Assembly: GCA_002270565.1 (NCBI GenBank)
Contig: NQMI01000037.1
Span: 167,378-231,377 of the forward strand
Source: Stenocarpella maydis
Taxonomy: Eukaryota > Ascomycota > Sordariomycetes > Diaporthales > Diaporthaceae
Direction: 5' to 3'
DNA length: 64,000 nucleotides
Positions 45,184 through 57,657 of the stretch are shown one piece after another. How positions within the stretch are numbered: position 1 is the first letter of the stretch; each line of letters starts with the position of its first letter. The translations under genes were made by a program, and so were the position numbers. The notes under the pieces were generated by a model. It was not told the origin of the DNA and searched no databases. It saw only the letters and a list, made by a program, of their open reading frames with translations.

Positions 45184-48013
45184 ATGGCTCCTCCCAAGGC
45201 TGCGGCCAAGATGGAGCCCTCAACTCCATCCAGCTCCAAGGCGGCGAAGAAGGGTGGATGCCAGCCCTCCGATCCACCCCACAACGACGCTGGTTATGAG
45301 CCCGACGCGGATGACTCGCCCGATGAAGACACCGAAGTGGAGGTCGCTATCAACGAGTCCGATCTCAACATGCCCTCCAACCGCCAGCGCCCTCCTCTCA
45401 GGCGGGAGGCTGACATGAGCTCCATCCTCAACACGGCCCAGAGGGCCGAGCTCACCACTCTGGTCCAGGCCATTATGGAGAAGATCAGCGCCCACGTCCA
45501 GAAGCCTTTTACCTTCCTCGCTCACCCCGTCGCCCAGAAGAACCGTGTCCAGGTCTGGAACTACGGCCCCGTCATGAAGGCTGCCATAGCTGCTGTCGAT
45601 CCTGTGGCTGAGCCTCCGGCCAACGGCGTTGTTGTTTATGGGTACTGCCAGCCTGGCAAGTCGACCCAGGAGCAAGACGATGCCGGAGTCACCTCAGATG
45701 CAGGTGAGACAGAAGCTCATCCAGATCCTGACCAAGCCCAAGGCCAAGACGCAGGCAATGCCGATGGTGGTGCTGATGATGATGATGATGATGATGATGA
45801 TGGCAAAGTCCCTTCCATTGTCATCCCCGAAATCAGTGCAAACAGCGTCGAGGCCGCGGTCCCGTCCATGTCTGAGCTGCAGAAGGATGTCAGCTCCTAC
45901 TTTAGCAAGTGGAAGTCTGCTTTCCAGAAGCGATTCAACGACTTTGTCGTGCCAAAGTCCTTCAACCCCAACCCCAACACCGGACCGCCCGGGCAGGGCC
46001 AGGGCACTCCCCGTGGAGGCGCGGCAGAGGCTGGCCCTTCAGGCAGGAACCAGCAGCCACAGCAAGGTAAGATGACAGCCCCTGTTCGACTGTGATGAGA
46101 CGTGGTTGCCTCCCCCTAATTACCCTTGGGCCCGGGTCGCCGAAGGCCGATGTTGACGGCTCCTTGATATAAGCAGCCCAAGACGAGGCGCTAACGGTCT
46201 GCAGCGATCAGAGGCATTGCTTATCAGGCCGACCTGAATCTGTTACGGCGTTTCCCACCAGCTCAGACCGCCCTGACTAGTCTCACCGTCGACAAGAGAC
46301 GCCTTCTGCTCCACTCCATCATGCTCATGTTGCTGTCCACGGAGCACTACATCGCATTCTCCCGCATATTCATGATGTACCTCGCATCCTCCCTGCATAT
46401 CCCCATGCACGCCTTCATCGAGGACGAGAACCGGGTCGCCCGGAGCCTTGGAAAGATATACAAGGCCCTATGTGAAGAGTCGGAGAAGTGCGAGGCAGAG
46501 GAGCAGAAGAAACTCGAGGAGGTCAAGAAGGTGAAGGAGAGCAAGAAGCCGGATGCTGCCGAGCAGACCAGCATCACGGATGCCGAAGACACCAAGGTGG
46601 CCCAGGAGGCCAAGCAGGTCCAGGGAGCCAAGCTGGCCAGGGAGAACAAGCAGGTCAGGAAGTATCGCCCCGTCACGAACCCAGCCCAGGCCGGCACCAC
46701 CCTTCTTGCCGCTGGCCTCGGCATGGTACCTGCTGGACAAGGCCTCCCAGCACTTAGCCTTCCTCCTGCCACAGTGGCCAACCTGCTCGGTTCTTTGAGC
46801 GATAATGAGGGCGCGCTTGCCACGTTTTTCGGAGCTAACCCCAACCGGCCGTCCGCCAAGTCCATCGACAGCTTCGCTCTCACACTCCAAGACATCGGTT
46901 TCATCCCGCTGCATGGTCCCAAGGAACCTGGTTTCCAAAACCAGAAGGATATCGCGCCCGAGGACAGGCGAATGCGTCTTGTCCTATGCATCAACGGCCT
47001 TCTCATAACGAAGGATGACATTTCCAGCCCTTGGAAGCGCCTCGGGCCTCAGAATGAGGTTTATGCTGTTCGCTGGGAGTCCGAAACCCTGGAGAAGATC
47101 GGCAGCGCCTTCGAGACTCTGCTCAAGAGTAAGGCCTGGGCTGAGTGTCAAAAGGAGCTCAACAGCGCACCCAGTAAGCTTAAACTTGATGCCTCGGGGG
47201 TTCTCGCATGCCCGCTGACCACTCACAGTTCTAACCAAAATGCACCTGTACGACTGGCCGACTCCTCTGCTGAGATCCAGCAAGGTCGTCGACAATGCTT
47301 GGATCATGGGCATGACACGCAGCACCAAGCTCTCCTCTTGCCTGTCCGATCTGATCACAGGACACCTCCACGGAGAGCGGGGGCTGAGTCTAATCGGATA
47401 CGGTGTTGGCGCTCGCGCAATCTACCTGACCCTGACATACTTGGCCGAGAGGAAATTATATGGCCTGGTAGATTCTGTCATCCTGATGGGCGCCCCGATT
47501 CCCGGTGATACTGGGACATGGACTGCATTGAAGAGCGTCGTAACGGGCCGCTTTGTCAATGTCTACGCCAAGAACGACTACATGCTGGCATTTGCATCGA
47601 GAAGTGGACCCAGCTACTTCGGTATGGCCGGCCTGGGCTGCATCGAGGGCGTAGGAGGCGTTGAGAACCATGATGTGTCAGATATCCTGGAAGCTCATGT
47701 GCAGTATCCGTCCCTCGTCGGGGATATATTGCAGCGGATAAGCTGGGAAGAGCTTGAGATCACAGCTCCACCTCCGCCGAAACCAGTCGGGCAGCCGTCC
47801 ACAGGTGTGCTGAAAGGGCCTGTTGCTGCGAGTCATCGACCAGGCCAAGTCCAGCACATCCAGGGGCAGGGGCGCGGGCGCGGGCGCGGGTCAAGTCCTG
47901 TACGTTTTGAGAACAAGGAGAATGCCCAGCCACACGGCCGTGGTGGCAAGACTGGCCGCCACAACAGCGACAGACGCCTCGCTGGTCAGCTGGGAAAGAT
48001 GAGCCTTAAGTAG
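45184..48013 (+). CDS. DUF726 family protein (TMCO4/Mil1-like, alpha/beta-hydrolase fold)
   Basis: Three exons (45184-46066, 46205-47173, 47229-48013) give 878 aa. An acidic N-terminal region contains nine Asp in a row (GAT tract, 45775-45801). The DUF726 region follows: helices around RRLLLHSIMLMLLSTEHYIAF, a hydrophobic LLAAGLGMVPAGQGLPAL segment, RRMRLVLCINGLL, and the hydrolase-like core MHLYDWPTPLLRSSKVVDNA, LSLIGYGVGARAIYLTL and GLVDSVILMGAPIP. Yeast Mil1 and human TMCO4 belong here. The family is presumed lipase-like, with a serine in a GxSxG elbow, but here the elbow reads GYGVG without serine. The C terminus is an RG-rich disordered tail. Introns join PQQ to AIRGIAYQ and NSAP to ILTKMHLYDWP. 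Confidence 0.9.
45775..45801 (+). repeat. GAT tract, 9 units, coding for poly-Asp
   Basis: Nine GAT codons lie in exon 1 of the DUF726 gene, in an acidic linker. Confidence 0.95.
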
Positions 48014-48769
48014 GACCGGCATCGCACACATCCTGGTCAAGGTGAATGGCGGCCGAGCTTTGAGAAGCATCGTGGCCCTGAGCGTGGCCATCAGTACGCG
48101 GGTGTTCGGCCCTTCCGCGGCGGACATGGCACCAGCTTCAGGGCCGGAAATGGGCAGTACTCGAGGGTGCCACCGCCGCCCATTGACGGGTTTCACGAGT
48201 CAACTATCGCAACGAGGAGACGACTCCATCAGGCATGATGTCAACCCTAATTCTCTACATTAATCAGAAGAACGGCCCGAGCGGCAGCAGGGCTGAGCAC
48301 ATTGGTTTCACACCTTCACTCACCCTGTCATTCCATCTTAGGGCATCGAATCGCATAGCATATTCGGCATCGGCAGGGAGTCAGAGCATAGGCGTTAGTG
48401 AGGTTTGGGAATGAAATCAGAAAGGTCGTAGCACCAGGCAGGTTTAGCATCGAAACTGGGGGTCGCAGGACGGTGGTGTTGGCTTAAAGGAATTCCAATA
48501 TCATGGAACTCGGCTGGAAGAGTTTGGTATGCTTTGGAGCCACAAGTGGCCACATAGATCAATGAACTCGATCAAATCACCGCTTGATAGGAGTCCAAAA
48601 GCCCGGGGAGCTAGGTTCAGCAGAGTCTCGCAAGCCAGGCTGCTCTCCCGCCGTGGCTGGATGATCATTTGAGGGGTGGGGACTTGTCGAACGACAGTGA
48701 GGTTTGGCGACGAAGTTTCTTAGAACACACGAGAACATGTGTTCGATTGACTGTCCTCCCATCGGATCA
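48014..48769. other. Intergenic between convergent DUF726 and Gta3 genes
   Basis: About 0.75 kb. No supportable gene is seen. It should carry two 3' untranslated regions. Confidence 0.5.
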
Positions 48770-49390
48770 TCACCCCCCCTGTCCACTACCCTTGCCACTA
48801 GCAACAACGTAGTACCTCTTGTCCCGCCTCGGCGCCGTAGCAGCCTCAACGAGCCTCTCCTCCTCGGACTGCCTTCTCTCCTGGGCGTCCTTGACCCGCC
48901 TCGGCCTCCGCCTATAGCCGGCGACGGTCTCCCTCGACAGAGCCTCCCGCAGCGTATCCAGGGTGACGGTGGACTCCGCCACGCCGGCCGAGGTCTCGTC
49001 CCGGATACTCCGCAGGGGCTCCACGCCTCGGGTGTCGACAGACTGGACGTCGCGCACGAAGCGCAGCTGCGCCCGCAGGGTCCCGAGGATGTGGTCCTCC
49101 TCGCCGGGCTGAGCTGAGGCCGGTAGCGCCGACAGGCGCAGGAGGTGACGCAGCGTTGTCCGGGTGATGGCCTCGTCGGCGTCCTCGGCTGCCACCGCTT
49201 CCCTGGGTGGTGGTGGTGACGAGGAAGGGAGCAGTGACCGGACGGACCAGGTTGGGCTGGCGAATATGGAGGCGAGGTCTGCTGGGGGTGCTGGGGGCGG
49301 CTGGGGGTGTGAGGGGTGAGCCTCTTGGGCGGCGTTGTTGGTCTCCTGGCCCACCCGGTATGGCTGTGATATTTTCGGAGGTGCTGTTGA

Positions 49391-49425
<35 letters not shown>

Positions 49426-49567
49426 TTGGTGGGCCTGTTGGTTTTTGTGATATGCAACGGCGGCATATCCATCCTGCTCGTGCGGCACGGCTGGCCGCAC
49501 GGGCCTGAGGCTGGAGGCCCGAGGCGGCCATGAGCGGCCTCATGTAGAGGAGACGACCGGGTGCCAT
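48770..49567 (-). CDS. Mitochondrial glutamyl-tRNA(Gln) amidotransferase subunit, Gta3/GatC-like
   Basis: A single exon from ATG 49567 gives 265 aa. The C-terminal half resembles GatC and the fungal Gta3 domain: TTLRHLLRLSALP, HILGTLRAQLRFVRDVQSVD, then TRGVEPLRSIRDE. GatC-type subunits clamp GatA and GatB in the enzyme that turns Glu-tRNA(Gln) into Gln-tRNA(Gln) in mitochondria. The N-terminal third (MAPGRLLYMRPLMAASG, then ARAASRAARAGWICRRC) is Arg-rich and fits a presequence, and it carries an 11-residue poly-Gln run encoded by a CTG/CAG tract. The frame is open another 61 codons upstream to an ATG at 49750, but the sequence there is not presequence-like. It is divergent from SEC17. Confidence 0.8.
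49394..49423 (-). repeat. CAG tract, 10 units (CTG on plus strand), coding for poly-Gln
   Basis: Ten units lie within the Gta3-like gene, in the predicted presequence/linker region. The neighbouring CAA codon extends the Gln run. Confidence 0.95.
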
Positions 49568-50178
49568 TGTAGGGGGTTCGAGATCCCTTGGTTGGGCCGG
49601 CAAGATAGACTCCGTATTCGCGTTGTCTGGCTGATTTTTTTGGCTATGGAAGTGATTTGTAATCCGTCCCTGGCCGAGAGTTTGTCGTAGATGAGGTAGG
49701 TACTGCTTGTCCTTGGACTTCTGAAGTCGTCTTGAAGGGGAGGACGTCAATGCTGAAGGTCACCTAGGTCTAAAGGCCGTTGGGTGAGCCTGATGTGGTT
49801 GGTTAAGACCCCTGGTCCTGCGAGCGGGAAAAAAAGAACGTACCTGTGTCATGAAACGCGTACGTTGCGGCACGTGAAAGGGGTATAGGTACTTCAGGAG
49901 GCGAAGCACCCATCGGATGCGCTGCGGCGTCATACCTTAGCTTCACAGCCAGCCAACGACAACTCAGTCCATCCTCCAAGATAGACCTGCACCACCAACC
50001 TAGGCCAACCCGCCACCTGCCACGTCTTAACTTGGATGACGCCCTCGGCTCATTCCATACGGCTTGCCTCGATACAACTTCTAAGCTCACACTCCTGGCG
50101 CTAAACCCGCATCGCCCTCCGAACCCGAAACAATCCCAACCCCCACCTTGACGACAAGCCCTCGAACACTCTGCGACA
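49568..50178. promoter_or_regulatory. Divergent promoter region of Gta3-like and SEC17 genes
   Basis: About 610 bases with no gene. GTACCTGTG/GTAC-type motifs occur near 49840-49875 but cannot be assigned. Confidence 0.45.
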
Positions 50179-51256
50179 ATGGCGCAGGATCCTCGTGCGT
50201 TGCTGCAGAAGGTGGGTCGGCATCTTTCCCAAGATCACGAGGAGTCACGGTCGAGGCTAAACGTCTTTTGTAAAGGCAGATAAGATCCTCGCCAGCGCAT
50301 CTGGCGGCTTCGGCTTCTTCAGCAACAAGGAGGACAAGTATCAGAATGCCGCCGACCTCTACAGCCAGGCCGCCAATGCATACAGGATGCAAAAAAACAG
50401 TCAGTCACGCCGCCCACCCCTGGATGAACAATCACAGCCGGTGCTAATAGTCACCAAGACCGAGAAGCAGGGCAAGCGTTTGAGAAGGCTGCACAAGTCC
50501 AGATCAACAACCTGAAGGACCCAGACGATGCCGCCAACACCTACGTCGATGCGTTCAAGGTCTACCGCCAAGACAGCCCTGAGGATGCCGCGCGGTGTCT
50601 CGACTTCTCAATCAACCAGTACTGCACCAAGGGCAACTTCCGGAGGGCAGCGTCGCACAAGGAGAACCTGGGCGACCTGTTCGAGAACCAGCTGGGCGAC
50701 ATGAAGCGCGCCCTCGAGGCGTACGAGGCCGCCGCCGGGTGGTATGAAGGTGACGGGGCTGCTGCGTACGTTGATGTTGCCCTGATCAGACGCTCTTGCG
50801 GTTGGCGCTGACTGACACGCCTCGCCTAGTCTCGCGAACAAGCTGTACCTAAAGGTCGCCGACCTGGCCGCCCTCGACGGCGACTACCAGAAGGCCATCG
50901 AGCACTACGAGAAGGTGGCGCAGGCGTCCATCAACAACAACCTCATGCGCTACAGCGTCAAGGAGTACTTCCTCAAGGCGGGCATCTGCCACCTGGCCAC
51001 CAACGACCTGATCGGCACCAACCGGGCGCTCGAGAAGTACCGCGACATGGACCCGAGCTTCGGGACGCAGCGCGAGCACCAGCTGCTGGTGGATATGATC
51101 CAGATGATCGAGAGCGGCGACCCGGAGGGCTTCGCCGATAAGCTCTACGCCTATGACCAGATGAGCAAGCTTGACAAGTGGAAGACTGCCATACTGCTCA
51201 GGGTGAAGGGCAACATCGCGGAGGGTGGCGACGCCGAGCAGGACGAGTTCTCCTAG
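50179..51256 (+). CDS. SEC17: Alpha-SNAP (Sec17)
   Basis: Four exons (50179-50211, 50276-50399, 50459-50765, 50830-51256) give 296 aa, the family length. Alpha-SNAP binds assembled SNARE bundles and recruits the ATPase NSF/Sec18 to take them apart after membrane fusion. Family landmarks include MAQDPRALLQKADKIL, FGFFSNKEDKYQNAADLY, GDMKRALEAYEAAAGWYE, LANKLYLKVADLAAL and YSVKEYFLKAGICHLA, which form the expected TPR-like helical pairs. Three introns of 59-64 bases were joined by frame and homology: LLQK to ADKIL, QKN to NREAGQAFEKA, and DGAAA to LANKLY. The first exon is only 33 nt. The C terminus, EQDEFS, is acidic with one hydrophobic residue, like other alpha-SNAPs. Confidence 0.96.
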
Positions 51257-52670
51257 GCCTCCGGATAGACAGGGATGATTGGGTGTGGCGGTTGGGGGCT
51301 TTTTTGGGGAGCTTTTTTCTCCCCTTTGCTTCGTACCCTGCTTCTGCTGACTCGGCGTTGGGATTGCGGCATTACAGACGTTCACTCAGTTGCCAGGTAG
51401 CTGGTCATTCATATCCATATCGATGGGCATAGGCAGGCCTCATGATCTACAGGCGAGGCATACGTTCCACGTCCAATACACAATCCATTGAGACTGCACA
51501 ATGACTACGACATTGGTTCCTCCCAAAAAGCTGAGGACAGGTGGTTGATTGGAGAACCATACCGGGCTGAACGAGCGCCGCTTCTGTAAACCCTCACTGG
51601 GAAGATTTGCCCGACGTGTACGGTGGCCTGTACTGCTGATGACATTGCGATATGAACCGGTCAGCCAGCTCCGGGGGTAGTATTGTACGCCATGCAAGGC
51701 AGCAATCGAAGCTGTTCAGGGTGCAGATCAACAGGTAGAGCCTTGTCGGGTCCCAGGCACCAGCCAAGACAAGTCTACGCAGAGCACGACCTGCAACACT
51801 GTCTTGGACTGGTGAGGCAGTTCAAGAGCAGATTGGCTCGAGACGCAAGTCTCCTCCCCCACCTCCTCCTTCTTCACATCGCGGGCAAGCCCACGGCTGC
51901 AATGAAGACGGCGTCGTTCGCATCACTCGGAGGCAGTGTAAGACCGAGGACACAGTGGAAGGCGGCTATGAGCGAGCTCAGAGGGCCGCCCACCCGGGCT
52001 GCAAAAATGAGCATAATCACGACTGTACTCCGTAGAGTACTTTCAGAGACTAAACTGAAAAGAACAGATACTACACTTGATCTAAGCCATTGAGGCAAAG
52101 AGAGCTGGAGAAGAAAAGAGAGAAGGGGGGAGGGAGAAAGTCGCGGGAGGACTGGGGTTTTTATATGCCTGGGGGTCAGGATTCTGCCCCACTGCGGACG
52201 GTTCCTCACCACCTGCCTAACTAGGTACCTAGATATGGAAGCCTGTAGGCTACAGCTCTGGCTCATACTAATAATAACAACCTTGCAACACAGGTACATT
52301 GTATACCATTTTGCAGTGCAGTGGGGAATCCGTTGAGACCCGAAAATGTTGTTGCCTTGTTTTACTAGGGAGGTTCTTCTACTGAAATGGTGTGTTAGTT
52401 TTTATAAATAAGAGATGTATGGAAATGCCCACGTATACTAGTAGCAGTTGTAATTAAGTGCCGCAGTCCATCAATTGCACACCATGGCCGGGAATGCCAC
52501 CGCCTAGTTAGCTCCGCCTTCCCCTTCTAGTGGCGCCCGGCAGAATCCTGTCCAGGTTATCGACGATAAGGCCCCACCGCCAAAAACTTTCTGGGGCTCT
52601 CGAGTCCCGCGGCGCAACATTGAGAGTTCGCAACACCAGATCCTCCCTCACATTCCGGCCGAGCATCACG
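51257..52670. other. Intergenic between SEC17 and RRP12
   Basis: About 1.4 kb with no supportable gene. TACTCCGTAGAGTAC, a short palindrome-like motif, lies near 52024-52040. Confidence 0.5.
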
Positions 52671-55600
52671 ATGTATGCGCCCACTCTGGCCGAGAAGCTT
52701 GACAAGATTCGGTCGCCGAATCTCCAAAGCCAGCAGCAGGTTGGTGCAATCCCAGAATTCAACAACCCTTCTCGGTCCCGAATAAATGGAAAACTAACTC
52801 GCACTTCAAGACGTCGGTTATCTTGCGCGCGGTCGAGTCGACCTTGGAAGAACAGAACTCCGAGCCCACGCCGACCGCTTACTTCGCTGCTCTCCTTGCG
52901 CTCCTCGGCCAAACACCTCCCGGTGGCCAGAAGAAAGACCTCGCCACGGCCATCGTGTATCTCCTCGACGTCGTCACGCCCTTCGCCCCACAACCTCTCC
53001 TGCGCGCCAGGTTCACCCAGATCCTCCAGCTCCTCGCCCCTGTCGTGTCACAACCACAAGCAGATGCACCACTCCTCAGGCCATCTATCGGATGTCTAGA
53101 GTCCCTGCTGCTAGCGCAAGACTCGGCGTCATGGGAGCTCACCGTCTCAGAGATGGGCCCTCGGAGTGCCATCTCGGGTCTCCTAAACCTCTCCCTGGAC
53201 CCGCGCCCCAAGGTCCGAAAACGAGCCCAGGAAGCCCTTAAGAATGTGCTCAAGAACCCTCCGCCAACCCCCTCTCTCGATCATCCTGCAGCCGACATGT
53301 GTGCCGAGGCCGCTATGATGAGCCTGACCGAGCTGGCGGAAAGCGCCGCTCGCTCGCGGAAGGAAAAGAAGTCTGTTGATAAAAGCCAGGACCCGGTCAC
53401 CATCCATGCGCTTCAGCTGATCAAGGCAATTGCATCCGGAAGCGGAGGCTGGCCAAGCAAGAAGATAGAGTCTTTGTGCGAGCTCCTCATCGGCATCGCC
53501 CGCACTGGAAACGAACACATGACAATGGCCATTTTTGAGATTTTCGACATGATATTCGAAGGAATGGCAGCAGACGAGGTCGCCTCGGCAAAACTACCTC
53601 GCTTGCTCGACATCATCTCCGAGCTGCGCCCCGCGTCCGATGATACGCAGCTCTTGCCTTCGTGGATAGCCATATTGTCCCGAGGGTACGAGGTCTCCGC
53701 TCAGGTTGAGCCGGAAGACACATTTATGAAGCTTCCTGAGCTATTCCAATTAGTATCACAGTTCCTCGAGTCCTCGTCAGAAAACATACGAATCTCCTCG
53801 TCCGAATGCCTCGTGTCATTCCTCGCAACCTGCATACCCAACCAGGTCATACTAGAGCCCTCTATCTACGATGAAAAGACACTAGAGAAGGTTGTCAAAG
53901 TGGTAGAAGGCCTCTTTAGCGTCAAATACCAAGCTGCATGGGCAGAGACCTTCAAGGTCATCGGGGCTATGTTCGACTGCCTCCGATGGAGGGCTCATCC
54001 TTATCTTCTGAACGTGACCAAGCTAGTCGGGGACATGAGAGGAAGCGACTCTTTCGTCAGCAAGCAGGAGGCAGATGAGGTACTTGGCAAAGCCATCCGG
54101 GCAATGGGACCAGATGCAGTACTCGAAATCCTCCCCTTGAACCTGGCTAAGCCAACAAAGGGGCAGACTGGCAGGGCATGGCTGCTTCCCCTGCTCAGAG
54201 ACTATACGGCAAACACAAAATTGGCACACTTCCGTTCAGAGCTCGTACCTCTGAGTGAGCTGATGTTCCAGAGGGTGTTGGACCATGGGGCCTCAGAGAA
54301 GACCATGGAGGTCAAGATCTTCGAAACTGTGGTCCACCAGATCTGGTCCATTTTGCCAGGGTACTGCGACCTACCTCTTGACCTGCGCGAGGCCTTCGAC
54401 CAGTCCTTCGCCGAACTCCTGGCAAACCTTCTCTACCAAAAGGTCGAGCTCCGCCTCGATATCTGCAAGGCCCTCAGGGCACTTGTGGAGTCAAACCAGG
54501 CCATCGCCTCGATTGAGGAGGAAGAGGACCTTATCCTCCAAAGCCGTATAACAAAGCAGCAGGCGCGAGACAACCTCGGTTACCTAGGTACTTTGGCCGG
54601 AAATTTCCTGGCTGTCCTGTTCAACGTCTATGGACAAACTCTTCCGCACTCGCGCGGCTCAATACTCCAGACCATCAATGCCTATTTGAGCATAACCCCG
54701 TCGCCCGAGCTGATGGAGACGTTCAATCGTGTTTGCAAGATGTTGGCGTCGTCGCTCCAGGAAGCAGCTGCCAAGCCGGAGAAGGAAGGCAAGAAGGGAG
54801 GGAATGACAAGATGCCTGTCACCACCCATACCCTCATGGATCTTGTCATAACCATGTCCATCTACCTGCCTAGGGAGAGCTTCGCGGCGCTGTTTGAGAT
54901 CTCGTCGGTGGTGATCATGAAGGACAGCGACCCACAGCTGCAGAAGAAAGCATACAAGCTCATCCCTCGCCTGGCTGAGTCCGATATTGGAAGGGTTGCC
55001 TTACGGGAGAGACAGAACGAGTTGCAGACCTTGATATTGTCCGGCGGAGACAAGTGCTCTGCCCCAGCCCGCCGAGAACGGTTGGCAGCGATGTCTGCCA
55101 TGGTGCCCTTCATCCCGAACGACTCGCTGCATTTCATTCCAGCAGTGCTGTCCGAGGTCGTCATCGGATGCAAGGAGCAGAATGAACGAGCGAGGTCAAC
55201 AGCCTTCGAGCTCTTGATCCTCCTGGGAAAGAAGATGGAGGCAGCCAGTGGTGCGACTATTGACAACAGCAGAGTCCCTCACATGCCCAAGGATGCCCCA
55301 TCGGCGACTGCGAATATCGAAGAGTTCTTCACAATGGTGAGCGCCGGTCTGGCAGGCAGCACGCCGCACATGATCTCCGCCTCCATCACCGCGATCAGCC
55401 GCATCCTCTACGACTTCAAGGACTCCTTGAACCCGGCGACGGTCGCCGAGATCGTCCAGACCATGGATCTGTTTTTGACCTCAAACAATCGGGAGATTGT
55501 GAAGAGTGTCCTTGGATTTGTCAAGGTCTGCGTCATCAGCCTTCCCAAGGAACTGGTAGAGCCACGGCTGGGCACTCTGATACCTAACCTCATGATCTGG

Positions 55601-56458
55601 AGTCACGAACACAAGGGTCACTTCCGTGCCAAGGTGAAGCATATCCTTGAGCGGATGATCCGCAGATTTGGATTCGAAGTCGTGGACAAGAACTGCCCAG
55701 AGGAGGACCGGAAGCTCATCAACAACATTCGCAAGACGAAGGAGCGGAGCAAGAGGCAGAAGGCAGCCGCCAAGGAGGGCGGAGAGGAGGCTGACGAGCC
55801 GAAGCGGGGCCGGAGGACATTCGACAGCGAATTTGACAAGGCCCTCTACAGCAGCAGTGAGGATGAGGCCAACTCGGACGAGTCCGATGACGAGCCGGCA
55901 CCCAGAGGAAAGAAGGGCAAGCAGCAAAAGGGCAGGGCCTACATTGTTGAGGACGAGGACGAGCCGCTTGATCTGCTCGACCGGAGGGCGCTGGCTAGCA
56001 TTTCGTCGACGAAGCCAGTCAAGATACGTGGTCCGACCAGGACCAAGGCAAAGGTCGACCTCGACGGCAAGCTCATCCTCGGCGACGAGAAGGCGGGTGC
56101 CGACGAGATGGACATCGATGCTGCCCCAGCCGGGGAGAGCGGTGTCAACGCCTACGTTTCCGCGCTCGAGGGCAAGGACGCCCCGAAGAAGGGGCTCCGC
56201 GGCAAGCTCAAGTGGTCGAACAAGAAGGGCCAGGACGACAATGACGACGAGGACGGCATGGATGTTGATGAGAACGATGCGGCTGCCATCAAGTCGAAGA
56301 TAAGCAAGGGCAACAGCAAGGCACGTGGAGGTGCCCACGACCGCGGGAACAGGTCCGGCAAGGGCATCGCGGCAGGGCGGAGAGGACTGGGCGAGGACAA
56401 GCGACGGGGCCCGCCATCGAACGGTAGGGTGATGAAGCCCAGGGGGGGACGCAGGTAA
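52671..56458 (+). CDS. RRP12: Ribosomal RNA processing protein 12
   Basis: Two exons (52671-52739 and 52811-56458) give 1238 aa; yeast Rrp12 has 1228. Rrp12 is a HEAT-repeat protein, related to karyopherins, that helps mature and export both ribosomal subunits. The short first exon (MYAPTLAEKLDKIRSPNLQ) is joined over a 71-base intron with a CTAAC branch to TSVILRAVESTLEEQ, giving the family's N-terminal block with TPTAYFAALLALL. HEAT-like helices run through about residue 1000, including the NUC173 region (for example LPSWIAILSRGYE; CLRWRAHPYLLNV). The last 200 residues are charged and disordered, with KKGKQQKGRAYIVEDEDEPL, a GMDVDENDAA stretch and a final basic Gly/Arg tail ending MKPRGGRR. 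The frame upstream of 52671 has no ATG. It is convergent with VTI1. Confidence 0.96.
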
Positions 56459-56795
56459 GGCCATGACATCCTCACCAGTGTTGGTCCTGCCCGTTATGGG
56501 CAGTAGGCGGCATTCCTCCTCGTTATGATGGAGGACTGCAAGACGTCGCCATGGTGGAAGTTGCTTTTACAGTCTGCGAGTTGAGAGATATCTGGATCAA
56601 AAGTCATATCCTTGTTCATTCCGATACTGCTACAGGCCGGCTGCATCCACACAGCCGTTCTTCGTATTTAAATTGAGCAAAAATACAGTGACACCGTCCC
56701 AAACAACAACGCCTTTGAGAAACGCCATGGTCTACCAGGGGCAGCCATAAATGCCCAGACAGGCAGCTGTAATGCCCCCATGCTCGCTCGCTCGC
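56459..56795. other. Intergenic between convergent RRP12 and VTI1
   Basis: 337 bases holding the two 3' ends. Nothing else is seen. Confidence 0.5.
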
Positions 56796-57657
56796 TCACC
56801 GAAACTTGCTGAAAACCACGGCGATAATCAAAAGAACCAGGACGGTAATGATGGCGATCGTGATCACCCGATTTGTAGCCATCCTATGACGCAGCCGTTA
56901 GCATGCAGATACATCTCGGGCGCAGCGGCAGGGTGGGTTAGTCTAGGAGTGGCACAGTACCTACGCGCCATCCCCCTCAGCGTCTTTACGCTCCGGTCGA
57001 CGTAGCCCTCCGAGTCCAGCAGGGTGTCGTTAGTATGCTGGATGGTCTCGCGCTGCCGGTGCAGGTCGGCCAGGGTGGAGGCGCCGATGGCCTCGGTCTC
57101 GCTGGCGAGCCTCTGCGAGGCCTTGAGGCGCTGGGTGCTGCGGTCCAGCCTGTCGGAGCCGCGCAGGAGCTGTTGGCGCTGCTCGAGCTGCACGTCGTTT
57201 GGGTCGTCCGAGTAGCGCTCGCGGCTGCCAAAGAGGGCGGAGCGGTCCTCGGCCAGGGCGCGCAGCTTCCGCTGGGACTGGTCGATGGTCGTCTGCATGT
57301 CGCGGAAGCGCTGGTTGGCCTTTGTGCGGGCCGAGGTGGGTATGTTTTGCTTCTCGAGCTGCATCTGGCCGAGCTGTGGTTTTCGAAGGACGGTGTTGTC
57401 AGCTGACCGCCCCGGTTCTCTAAATGTCTGCCCGCCTTGCGGGCCATCCGTGCCATCAGCATGGGAGGACCACTGACCAGTTCTTCTGCCTCCTCGAGTG
57501 CCCGCTCGGCCTGGCTGATGGCGGCCTTTCGCGGCTCACCGCTCAGCTCGGGTATCTGGTCCAGCTTCTGCTGGAGGTCGGCCTGCACGAGCCTGAACTC
57601 GGCGGAGTAGCTCTCGAAGAGCTCCGACCCTGCGTCTGTGTCGAGGGGGTTCGACAT
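56796..57657 (-). CDS. VTI1: Vesicle SNARE Vti1
   Basis: Three exons (57478-57657, 56961-57373, 56796-56883) give 226 aa. Vti1 is a Qb-SNARE used in several Golgi, endosome and vacuole fusion steps. The N-terminal Habc-type region starts MSNPLDTDAGSELFESYSAE. The SNARE motif covers STLADLHRQRETIQHTNDTL to SVKTLRGMARR, with the central-layer Gln in HRQRETI. The last exon encodes the membrane anchor VITIAIITVLVLLIIAVVF followed by SKFR. Introns are 57374-57477 (joining AEEL to LGQMQLEKQN) and 56884-56960 (joining GMARR to MATNRVITI, with a GCTAAC branch). It is divergent from the FAD oxidoreductase gene across 1.5 kb. Confidence 0.95.

Noticed and set aside
55481..56464. Minus-strand open frame of 327 codons antisense to RRP12
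   Set aside because: It is a shadow of the GC-biased third positions of RRP12. It shows no family sequence and ends at the edge of the real gene.
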